The notes beneath the pieces were generated by a model. The model was not told where the DNA came from. It searched no databases and saw only the letters and a list, made by a program, of their open reading frames with translations. From Lithodes maja (lineage: Eukaryota; Arthropoda; Malacostraca; Decapoda; Lithodidae), in contig JBAKBP010007641.1 in the NCBI GenBank assembly GCA_037953745.1, forward strand, positions 1-64,000: 64,000 bases of DNA, given 5' to 3'. This document shows positions 54,650 to 63,623 of this stretch, one piece after another (positions within the stretch are counted from its first letter, which is position 1; each line of letters starts with the position of its first letter). The position numbers were made by a program, and so were the translations under genes.

Positions 54650-56431
54650 TGTGACGTTGACCACTCCGTTAGAACCGCATGGCTTGTCCTACAGTGACTC
54701 GCTAGGATCGCCAGGGCAGTGGATGGGGCTACAGTTTATGTATTAGAGTGTGCTTTATTTCATATGAAAGCTCGTGTCATGGGCAGTCCAGAAAGGCTCT
54801 TTGTTTTCGCCCATGTCAAGGCTTTATATATTTAATTGTAAAGTATATGTTTTGTCATTAACTAGTAATGATAGGATCTGGGAGAGAGAGAGAGGGAGTA
54901 GAACGGAGTGAGAGGTGGCGCGCAGTGTTTTTTGTCCCGCTCGATGACGTCACGGCTGGCTGCCTCGCGGGGGTTGGTGGAGAGAGGTCCTTACCATGCT
55001 GCAAGCCTTGTGAGTGGTCGGACGACTTGCAACCGCTAGTTTCCCACGCGGCTCGAGCTAGTGCGAAGTATATATACTAGTTCCTCGCCACTCTCTCCCT
55101 CAGATCTGGTTTCTAGAACACACTCATCTTTTTCCCTTGCTATCTGTCCCCACTCCGTTCATGAGAATCTTTTCCTCTGCCTATCTCTCATTTTCCATAT
55201 CTTTCACCATCTTTATTAATATTATACCCCCTCTGGTTAACTCTGTAAAATCAGCTTCATGCTGGCCAGTTGTGTTGTGTGTTGGGGTCTGATGTAGCCT
55301 GTGTATGTTGGTTGTTGGAATGAGTGGATCACGAAGCATTGGTTGGCTTTCTTATTGCTGCTTCCTTTAATAGTGTTCTGCTGGATTAGATAATGCTAGA
55401 CTAGGAGTCTGATATAAAAGGTATTGTTTCCTATGAGTGCTGGCTTTAGTTAAAAGCGGCACGACATACCTGAGAACTGGAGTTGATTGAGTAAATCCTA
55501 GTCTGTGTGCCATTGAGAGTAGAGCATGCACGAATGAGGGCTTTTTGCCTATACCATTCTGCACTGTTCTAGTCTCGGTTGTTTGTCTTTGAGGTACGCC
55601 AGGAGAACGCTTAATACTTCGGTATTAAGGTTTCTCAAGAGAGCTACCCTTCATTATAACGTAATATTTGACACACAGACTTGAGATTTGCACTAGGCTA
55701 TGCAGCATGCCATGCGCACCAGTATCTCGTATCATTGACTCTAGCTAGACTTTATCAATCATAGTAGACATTAAGTATATTAACCTAATTACTCTTTTTA
55801 TGCATACCCATTTATGATTACACAAGCATTTCGCAGCCTAGTTTGATGTATTGAGACACAAACGACTTAGGCTCTTTTTGTTGATAGGAATACTGTATTG
55901 TGGCGATTATTATTAGTGTTGTAGTGTTTAGGATATTCTTGGCTCCGACGGCATTATATATTCTGCCTTTTTGTGTGCATAGCCTGCACGAGCATTGTTC
56001 CACTGCCTGCCTTTTTGGGTTCCATTTCCGATACGAGCATCTTTACAGCATCTAACATTTAAAGAAGATTCCTTGTTAGTGTTGAAGGACTTTAGTGCAC
56101 TTTCTTTCATGCAGGAGTGCCTGACATTTATTGATTAAAGTAACGTAAGCTGTAACTTCTCTTACCACCTTACTTTGTATACCATAACCAAGCACCTTCG
56201 GTTATAGGTAGTAATAGGCTGTTTTCACATAACATTAAGCCTAGAGTAGACGCACATTTATTGAGAGTTTGATAGCCTATTATTGCATATAGAACTCTGT
56301 AGAGTATTTGTGTTCTTTGTTCACTGGGAATATACTTCAGAGGTTGGAGCTAGCGCTTTCCGTTGTAACATTTATGCCATTACTAGTCCAATGAATAAGA
56401 GCCCTGATATATTTGAACCCCAGTCGTAACA
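54650..56431 (+). repeat. Gmr1-like element 2, 3' LTR
   Basis: 1782 bp, TGTGACG start and CGTAACA end, with TGACGTCA at 54945-54952. It has the uninterrupted CGCCACTCTCTCCCTCAG site where the 5' LTR carries the 1267-bp insert. Confidence 0.95.
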
Positions 56432-56435
56432 CCAC

Positions 56436-57220
56436 TCAAACAGGTAAATTAGAAGAAAAATATGATGGTCCTTTCTGAGTTGTTGAGATTAATGGACCCT
56501 ACCAGGTCTGGTATTTACATGATGGGGATTTTGTCTCTGCCATGCATATCCGCGATACTAAGTGATACGAGGGAATTCTACCGCCAGAGATGAGTGAATG
56601 GAGTAGTGAAGAAGAAAGTGAGGGAGAACCAAAAAGTTGGGCAGAAAATAAAAACGACTAGACTCCTCCTGGCACGGAAGATTCATTGCGGAGAAATGGT
56701 CATACTGGAACTTCCCTGTTCTGGCAATCCTGTAGTAGGAGAAAAGCTGAGTTAAACTCAGAAACAGAATTTGAAGGATGGGAAGGAACCGAGAAAAATA
56801 TGACAGACTGGGAGAGAGAGACCAGAGAGTCGGTTAAATCTACGGACCAAGGGAGTGGAGTTTCAATTACTGATGGAGATTTTAATGATACTCAAAGTAG
56901 TGAGGAGAAAGAATTAATAGATACAATACCAGAAAATGAGGCGTTTAACAAACCTAGCATTAAAAATGGATCTCCTTCGACTGAAGTAATTAAGTCACCT
57001 GAAGGCCGGGTCACTGATATACCGAGCTAGAGTAAAACCAAGCACTTTAAGCCGACTGACTCCGCTGTAACAGTTACGCGTAGTGGTAGGGTTAGCCATC
57101 CACCAATCAGGTACCCGGACCCAGGTATAAAAAGAACGTCTGAGGTGTGTCAGAGTCAGTTAAAAGGTACCATGCCTCAACCAACCAACCCCGGTATAGG
57201 CTCCATCATCTCATAGCAGT
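56436..57220 (+). pseudogene. Old Gypsy: C-terminal tail
   Basis: Continues the frame interrupted at 47325: a TGKLEEKYDGPF chromatin-barrel-like segment, VWYLHDGDFVSAMHIRD, then a long acidic Ser/Glu-rich tail (56686-57030) and a TRSGRVSHPPIRYPDPG end motif seen near the C-terminus of many Gypsy polyproteins. Stops at several points. Confidence 0.75.
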
Positions 57221-57294
57221 GGTCGACGGAAAGGGTCAAAGAGTGCAAACCTTACTCACCCTGAAACACCTTCTCAGTCAACTTCGACAGGTTA

Positions 57295-57415
57295 TTTGTT
57301 TTCTATGTGAATGAAAAAGATGAAAGACAAAGCTGCCTGTAATAAGTGTCTTCCTAAAAAATGAAAAGTGACAGAGCCTAAATCCAGGAACATTAGAGAC
57401 AAAATGTCTGGAGCT
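57295..57415 (-). repeat. Jockey-type LINE 3' UTR fragment (reverse)
   Basis: CTATGTGAATGAAAAAGATG through CATTAGAGACAAAATGTCTGG matches the 3' UTR copies at 18275-18365, 32778-32886 and 60450-60555 with many changes. Confidence 0.55.
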
Positions 57416-57419
57416 TTAA

Positions 57420-58296
57420 CCCCAAAACGGCAACTGTCCACAATAGAGGTTTTTCTGGTGCACTGCAACCATCCTCAATAGATCCAGAGCATAAAAAACA
57501 AAATAGAAAACACCCAAGTGGCACTCTACACAAAGCAATTTGTGATTAGGTGAGAATTCCCCTCCATTACTTTCTATCCCTCCTACATATGTGTCCCAAA
57601 CCCCCCCCTTCCCCTCCTTTTCCCCCCTCCTCAATTATCAGATATTTTTACTCATATTCCCCCTTTTATCGGGTAATTTTCGGCGCAAAATTCCCCCTCC
57701 AGGTCTCTTTAACCCTCTCACGTTCTTGACGCAATTTTGAGCCAATTAGGAATACTTTAAAGCCTTTGTTACCATCAGGGGTAATTAGAAACCTTTAGTT
57801 TAGTTACTTTAACCTCTGCAGTTGTCTTTGAGTTAGCTGTGGGCAGAAAACTAATTTTAGAGAGGTAATTATAAGAGTGAGAGAACTCTATTTCTTATTG
57901 CTAATCTGGCAAGCTCTGCGTCATATGGTCGTGAAAGGGTTAACACGGGTGAGGCAGCTAGAGATCCTAGCAACACAGAGTCTACTCAGAGCTCTACTCA
58001 GAGTCTCAGACTCATCAGTATCGATCGAGAGCTTGTAGAGGGAACATATAAGCCCCCCCTGCTCTCGCCTCATGATATGACCTTGCGACAATAATACGTC
58101 TTGTTCATCCCCAAATGCTATTCCCACTTCTTTTATTGCTCTTAAATGTTCATATGTTAATATTAAAAGTAAAATAGGCAAATATGGATAAATATTAATT
58201 ATATAAATGTTACATATGACGATTTTCGTCAGAATAGAACCAAATATCTTCGCTTGGCGGGAGGGTTTGAACTACTATTGCTTCGCAGTTTGTAGG
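57420..58296. other. Unannotated interval
   Basis: No supported feature. A C-rich stretch (57600-57650) and ordinary AT-rich sequence. Confidence 0.45.
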
Positions 58297-58300
58297 TTAA

Positions 58301-58947
58301 CCCCTTCTGTACCGGTGACCTATTTTTTACTCTTCTGGCTACTATTAACCCGTCCAGCACCAGCGACGCGTCTGGCGCGTCGGCGATGTATGTAACGCAC
58401 AGCCCCAGCGACGCGTCTGACGAGTCACCCTAATTGCTCCGACCGTAACCTCAGGTATCGCCAATCGAGAGGGCTCAGATTTGTATGGGAACTGTGTACG
58501 TATCCCACGCAACCGTGCCGATGGTTGAAAACTCTCAAAGTCAACGTGCGTGCGCGTGAGCGCGCAATAACCTGGTTTTTTGGGGTAATTGCCTTCAATT
58601 TTTTACTCTTGTAAAATACGTATTCGGGGGCTCTGTAGGACCATTCTTTAAGCTTTTTGAGCGGTTTTTCGTGGTTTTTCCTTCATTCCTAACCCATTCG
58701 CTATTGTTTCTGGAATAAAACCATTTTTTGAAAACCGGCCGGGTTCTGGTGAACAAACAATACAAAACTAGCCGGGGCTCCACGGGTTAAACAATTGTAT
58801 TCAGTTTAAAAAGGGCCTTCAGTAATTGATAAACTTTGAACTATCTCACATAAGCCTTTCGACTACCACAGATCTTTCTTAAACTGCACAAAATCGTCTC
58901 AATATAGCTAGAATTAAATTAAAAAGACGTCGCCGGCACAGAAGGGG
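58301..58947. mobile_element. TTAA MITE family A, complete, host of a nested MITE
   Basis: TTAA at 58297-58300 and 58948-58951. Terminal inverted repeats are CCCCTTCTGTACCGGTGAC and its near complement ACGTCGCCGGCACAGAAGGGG. With the nested family B copy (58349-58786) and its extra TTAA removed, it is about 205 bp. TTAA targets and CCC-initial termini are what piggyBac transposases use; no transposase is present. Confidence 0.85.
58349..58786. mobile_element. TTAA MITE family B, copy 2, nested in family A
   Basis: Begins CCCGTCCAGCACCAGCGACG and ends GCCGGGGCTCCACGGG, between TTAA at 58345-58348 and 58787-58790. Homologous to 20726-21152 throughout. Confidence 0.85.
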
Positions 58948-58954
58948 TTAAGCA

Positions 58955-59310
58955 GTTTAAGTAATAGGATGAGGGAAAGACAGATTAAGGGATAGAGTTC
59001 CAAAACTTGTTTGTTTGAATAGAAGAAAGACTGGGAAAATGTGCTCAATCTTGGGTTTCAAAGTTAGACAGAATAGGGGGGGAGGGGGAGTGTGTTGAAA
59101 GGCAGGTGCATTCCACTCTCCGTAAGGGAGGGGGTATACACTGAAAGAACTCTAAAGATTTGTATTTTGTTTTGTAATAGCAGTAAAAGTGTGAGAGAGA
59201 TGCAGCATTACGGTGTGTAGAGAGAGATAAAAGTTTTGATAATTTAAACTGGGTGACCAAGCGGTGCATATTTATGGTACGGCTTGCTTCTAAAATTGCG
59301 TCTTTCACTT
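58955..59310 (-). pseudogene. Jockey-type LINE 3' end (reverse)
   Basis: The minus strand encodes a stretch with LSTHRNAASLSHFYCYY and FFQCIPPPLRRVECTCLS, the same C-terminal region as at 18.43-18.66 kb, followed by a shared untranslated part (AAGTAATAGGATGAGGGAAAGA). Confidence 0.65.
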
Positions 59311-59439
59311 TGTCTCCTTCTTGAAAAGTGCATCAGCCACAATATTCGCGATGTAAATGATAAACTTAATATCAAGCTCTACTGATCTAATTACAATTTC
59401 AGGATGCATAACATATATTAATGGGATATATATACAGTA

Positions 59440-60357
59440 CAGTGAACCCCCCACTTACGCGTGGGATGCGTACTGTACTGTCGGCGCGTACGTTCGTTTG
59501 CGCGTCCATTGGAGTTAATTATACATGGGAAAAATGGGGATAGGTACTGGCGCCGACTGAAAGTTGTACTATTTCTACCTTTCATCACCTAAAAACCACA
59601 AATATATAACATATTACTGTACAAATATGTTTTCATAACCTAATCTACCACACAAAATTCATTTAATGTATACAAATAAGACACAAACGTAAATTAACTC
59701 ACATTGGTAGTGGTTGAGCAACGTCGTATCTGCGCCATCGATCGATAGCACTGCGCCCGAAACGGATCGACCGAAATAATAGGCCTAGACGCCTAGGCTT
59801 ACTGGTAAAGTTTTGAGTCGAAAAGTAATACACCCTGTATAGCCTATAGTTTGATATAGCCTACATAGTGTCAAGTGAGAGAGTTCAATAGCTCATATAA
59901 CTATTAAGGAATAGGCTTCACATCATTTAGCCAGGGGAGAGCAGTGGGCTTTGAAGCGACTTTCGAAATAAGTGTAAACAATCTCGCCTCCAACTCCTGA
60001 ACAGAAACAGATTTTCCATTTCCGATTTTGTTAGCTCAATAAATGATACATGCAATGTAAAACGAAGAACAGTCTTTTAATAGATTCATAATATCCTGTT
60101 GTGCTTTATAGATACATAATAGTTTGGTACGGGAGATGTGTCTCTCTCCACAGTCAACAATGACGACGTCGTAGGGCCCGGCGTCACGCCAATATGGCCG
60201 CCCGAAACTCTCCAACAGATACGAATCGACTCCCGCCCGTTCGCTCGGCGCGTACATTTGAATAATTGAGCGTACTTTTCGATTTGTTGCCTCATTGTGG
60301 TTCAAGCGTAGTTTTGATTACTCGTAGATAAATTGCGCGTATTTTAAGAGTTCACTG
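59440..60357. mobile_element. pogo/Tigger-like non-autonomous DNA element
   Basis: The left end CAGTGAACCCCCCACTTACGCG and right end CGCGTATTTTAAGAGTTCACTG are imperfect inverted repeats, each next to TA (59438-59439 and 60358-60359). CAGTGAACCCC with a following ACGCG is typical of pogo/Tigger termini. The interior has minus-strand open frames up to 90 codons with no transposase motif. Confidence 0.65.
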
Positions 60358-60378
60358 TATATATATATATATATATAT

Positions 60379-60412
<34 letters not shown>
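60356..60412. repeat. (TA)n microsatellite
   Basis: TA repeat with one GA interruption, between the pogo-like element and the Jockey fragment. Confidence 0.9.
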
Positions 60413-60415
<3 letters not shown>

Positions 60416-60439
60416 GGTATATATATAAATAAAAAATAA

Positions 60440-60850
60440 AAAATCTATGTGAGTGGGGTAAGCAAAAGGCAAAACTGCCTGTATCGAATGCCTCCCCCAG
60501 AGTTGAAAGAGTGACACGGGCAAAATCAAGGGACGTTCGAACCAAAATGCCTGGACACACGGAGTTTGAAGCAATTTAAGTCATAGGAAGAGGGAAAGAC
60601 TGATTCTGGGAGAGAGTTCCAGAGCTCATCTGTTGAATAGAAGAAAGTTTGAGAGTAAGGTTTCACTCTTGGATTGGAGAGTTGCACAGAGTAGGGGTGG
60701 GATTGTGTTGCAAGACAGGTACCACACACCCAACGTAGAGGAGGTGGTATACACTGGGAGAGCTCTGAGGAACACTGATTATTATAGTAGTGATAGAACA
60801 GCGAGAAAGATGCAACATTGCGGTGGAGAGAGAGAGAGATTGCAAAGAGT
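60440..60850 (-). pseudogene. Jockey-type LINE 3' end (reverse)
   Basis: The minus strand encodes FYSTDELWNSLPESVFPSSY and DLNCFKLRVSRHFGSNVP, the ORF2 end, plus the 3' UTR. It is very close to the 18.3-18.6 kb copy and ends in an A/T-rich tail against (TA)n at 60412-60440. Confidence 0.75.
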
Positions 60851-60892
<42 letters not shown>

Positions 60893-60893
60893 T
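60850..60893. repeat. (TA)n microsatellite
   Basis: TA repeat with one GT interruption. Confidence 0.9.
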
Positions 60894-60897
60894 TCTT

Positions 60898-61206
60898 TAA
60901 TACATACGAGGTTGAAAGAACGTCGGTTAACTCTTCACTTCAGGCTGGAGCCATCAAAGAACACTATCTCACCACCTCACATGCAACGAGTTAGAGAAAC
61001 ACACCACCATACTCGATAAAGAAAGTGACCCAAGGAGATTACCTATACTCGAAGCGTTATATATCCAAGCCTTACATCCTAACATCAACAACCAAACTCT
61101 AGACCTTCAGATCCTTCCTCCTGCCAAAAGGCACTACCCTACAGGACCTAACGCCCCTCCTCGCTCCCCAGTGCCCTTGACGCAGCCCCCCGCGCTACCT
61201 CCTTAA
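60898..61206 (+). pseudogene. Penelope-like element: C-terminal GIY-YIG-type endonuclease end
   Basis: Read across two frameshifts: TRLKERRLTLHF, then QAGAIKEHYLTT, then TTILDKESDPRRLPILEALY and IQALHPNINNQTLDLQ, ending with a Pro-rich tail at TAA 61204-61206. This order and the ILEALYI..PxINxQ end fit the C-terminus of Penelope-like proteins, where a GIY-YIG nuclease follows the RT. The GIY-YIG active-site strand and the RT lie upstream of the (TA)n break and are absent. Confidence 0.7.
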
Positions 61207-61543
61207 GCTTCGTCTTCTGCCGGCGCCACACGGACCACACAACTTAGGCCACGCCCCTCGACACGCAGCCAATCAGCTTTGACCCCGCCACCCGACCAAC
61301 ACCATCCCGCATCCAGTGCGCCTGCATGAAGCGGTTCCCCCTTTTGCACTCCTAGAATACCCCTCCACCAATAGGAGACTTTTGCCCCCTGATTTTTCGC
61401 CTCTTCTGATCCTCCACCCTCTATATATACCCTTCCTGTTTACCTTTTATATCATTCTACCCTTACTTGATAGTGCTGGTTGTCCAGTGAAACGCGTCGT
61501 ATATCCTGTATCATCATGTACATTTATGTAACCCTGTACCACC
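61207..61543 (+). repeat. Penelope-like terminal (pLTR-type) region
   Basis: Non-coding stretch between the end of one Penelope-like frame and the start of another. It carries a TATATATACC TATA-like stretch (about 61422-61432) and the hammerhead motif at 61465-61498. Confidence 0.55.
61465..61498 (+). ncRNA. Hammerhead-type ribozyme, slightly degraded
   Basis: CTTGATAG, a degraded CTGATGA core, is followed by a perfect stem II (CTGG-TTGT-CCAG, 61476-61487), GAAAC (61489-61493), a minimal helix III (AC-GC-GT) and the cleavage triplet GTC (61496-61498). This arrangement, with an extremely short helix III, is the type described in Penelope-like terminal repeats. The first core strand is not canonical, so this copy may not cleave. 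Confidence 0.6.
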
Positions 61544-61696
61544 ATGAATTTTGCTCATCTCATTCATCTACTTCCTGCCACGCAGCGAAAACTCATCAGA
61601 GACCTGGAAACTTTGAATAATAAAATTTCCAACGCAGAAATTGCCATTTCTTTCAACCTCGTATGTATTAAAGAAAATGTATTACCTGGCTTTACT

Positions 61697-61732
<36 letters not shown>

Positions 61733-61740
61733 TATATATA
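61544..61740 (+). pseudogene. Penelope-like element: N-terminal start of a second copy
   Basis: From ATG 61544: LIHLLPATQRKLIRDLETLN, NKISNAEIAISFN, then CIKENVLPGFTN before the frame runs into (TA)n at 61700. The FNxxCxxxxxxPxFT pattern resembles the start of Penelope-like proteins. Its place directly after the ribozyme-bearing region of an upstream copy suggests a head-to-tail arrangement, usual for Penelope-like elements. Confidence 0.5.
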
Positions 61741-61880
61741 GTTGTAGCAGCAGATACCCTAGGTGGGAAGCGGAAGCGAATAACGGCAAGTAACACCAAC
61801 GTAATGATGAAAAACATATTTATTGATTCATCAGTGACAGTTTCGACATTCCTTGTCATCATCAGACCTAAAAAGAATGA
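61741..61880 (-). repeat. Second Penelope-like terminal region with hammerhead-like motif (reverse)
   Basis: On the minus strand CTGATGA (61865-61859) and GAAAC (61844-61840) flank a 14-base stem-loop TGACA-AGGAA-TGTC, which leaves one extra U before stem II. GTC follows shortly after. The core sequences are exact, but helix III is not clear. It is an independent sequence in opposite orientation to the motif at 61465. Confidence 0.35.
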
Positions 61881-62150
61881 TAAAATTCTATTAGAGATAA
61901 TTTAGTTAATTGCTAAGATATTACTTGTATGTTATTAAGCATAACACACAGTACAAACATAATTTAAACCAGACACAAATTAAGATTAAAAAATAAACCC
62001 CGAAATAAACTTCTTAGATGTAGCTATTACTATATCTTATAATTGTAACTAATACATATTCCTAAGGTGATAATGGTATCATATATCTTACCAGTCAAAA
62101 ACACAAGAGGTTGGTGGAGCTGTCGTGCGTACCAAGAGAAGGCTTTAAAT

Positions 62151-62414
62151 CAGCGATTCCCAACCTTTTTTCTGTCATTTCCCCCTCCAACCAGTTCAAC
62201 CATCCAGATTTCCCCCTTCATGTGGACAAGGGAAAGAGTAGTCGAAACACACTGTGACTACACACTCTCTCTCTCTCTCTCTCTCTCTGGCATGAGAAAA
62301 TCCATCTCCGAGATTTTATTTTGTTATTGCTAGTAGTAGTAGTAGTAGGCAGTGTAATCATGTAATTATTTCCCCCCTGGTAGCTTCAAATTTCCCCCAG
62401 GTTGGGAAATGCTG
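62151..62414. mobile_element. hAT-type MITE with 8-bp target duplication
   Basis: The left end CAGCGATTCCCAACCTTTTT and right end CCCCCAGGTTGGGAAATGCTG are inverted repeats. CTTTAAAT is perfectly duplicated (62143-62150 and 62415-62422). An 8-bp duplication with CAG..CTG termini is the hAT signature. The interior has (CT)n and (TAG)n tracts and no transposase. Confidence 0.9.
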
Positions 62415-62422
62415 CTTTAAAT

Positions 62423-63380
62423 GAAGTGTGAGTAATGACTCGGCAATGAGGCGGGTTGAATCGCCTGAACAATATTGAAAAATAATGTTTATTTATTGGG
62501 TGACTTAACGTTTCACAATTGTATCGTATTGCTGAGAATGGTGGTTTTGAGATCGGGAGGCCTGTTCTAATTGATCGACCCTGGTGCTCGGAAATCCTCA
62601 TGTTTTATTGCTACTTACGAGTGTCCACGATAGACCTTTCTATTTCCAGTTGGGATTGGTTAAAAAGGGAATTTATAATTTTCTATATACACAAAGTATC
62701 ATGTAAAGTTAATTGGGTGTGAATATCAGATGAGTAATATATAAGGGGTAATTAAGGTATAGGCTATGGTGTACATTTATTCTATAAAGATTTAATTTCG
62801 AGAATATAGTATTCCATAAGTATTAAGTACTATTTAATATAGTAATTCAAGTAATATGAGGAACGTTAGCAGCATCGAGAATGATTGCGCATGTCTAGCT
62901 TCACTTGTTACCAAGCTGACGTTCTGAGATCTCTCCCTATAAAGTGTGCCACTCAATAACAACACGCCTCACCATCGACACCGGCGATCGGCCACATCTA
63001 TCGTCCCATTATATAAAACATCCCAGCACCTACTATCCATCAACATGCTCCATTAACCAGGTAAGTCTATATATATTCACTGGTGGCCATTATAATACAT
63101 GTAGACAATATACAGCATGTGAATTAACAACAAAGGTGAGACGATCTAAATGCTTCCCCCTTAGGCAGATAATCCAACCCTTTACTTGTCTTGTAACTAA
63201 TTCCTAAATCCACTATACGATCCTAAGTCTTGACATGTTTAATTGGTGCTTCATTGACCAATATAAGACGCGTTACAGCGCCCACATTTATACATATAAA
63301 CAATTGAGGACTGCAGAGTATCAGTTATACGATCCTTGAACTTTGAACTTGAAAAGTCTCTATCATATCTACCATATCTA
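62423..63380. other. Unannotated AT-rich interval
   Basis: No supported gene or repeat. Confidence 0.45.
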
Positions 63381-63623
63381 CCATAGTCTCTAGCCCACTC
63401 GTAGGAATTCGTGAACCCCTTATAGTTTTCTTTGTGAAAACATAACTGTCTTGAGTGACTTTTGGTTGGAACTTGCTTGTCAATAATTTATACTGTATAG
63501 TATTTTTAGCATTGTAGTTGATCTAAAGACAAATATGTTCATATGTTCGTTTTCAGAGATATACTTCCATAGTGAGAAGTAGATGAAGTCCGTGAATATT
63601 TATGAGTGGGCTAGAGACTATGG
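63381..63623. mobile_element. Inverted-repeat element, possible MITE
   Basis: CCATAGTCTCTAGCCCACTC (63381-63400) is perfectly inverted at 63604-63623, with weaker pairing for about 20 further bases inwards. The 243-base unit has no clear target duplication and no frame. Confidence 0.6.

Larger units (their letters stand above)
47326..56431 (+). mobile_element. Gmr1-like element 2, young, internally deleted, nested in old Gypsy
   Basis: Two LTRs (47326-50374 with a 1267-bp insert; 54650-56431) flank one 1194-codon frame. CCAC flanks both ends (47322-47325 and 56432-56435), and the interrupted Gypsy frame continues across. Outside the insert the LTRs differ at only about three positions by eye. 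Despite this youth, the integrase zinc module, most of the integrase catalytic core and nearly all of the RT are missing. Confidence 0.93.
45160..57220 (+). mobile_element. Old conventional Gypsy element, host of nested insertions
   Basis: A single degraded Gypsy polyprotein can be followed through 45160-46868, 47136-47325 and 56436-57220. The domain order is RT C-terminus, RNase H, integrase. The gaps are an RTE fragment and a complete Gmr1-like element; target duplications at both junctions support this reading. The RT N-terminus, gag and LTRs were not found, so it is truncated on the left near 45160. Confidence 0.85.

Noticed and set aside
57921..58181. 86-codon reverse frame as a host gene
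   Set aside because: No recognisable motif, no splice or promoter context, and expected by chance at this length.
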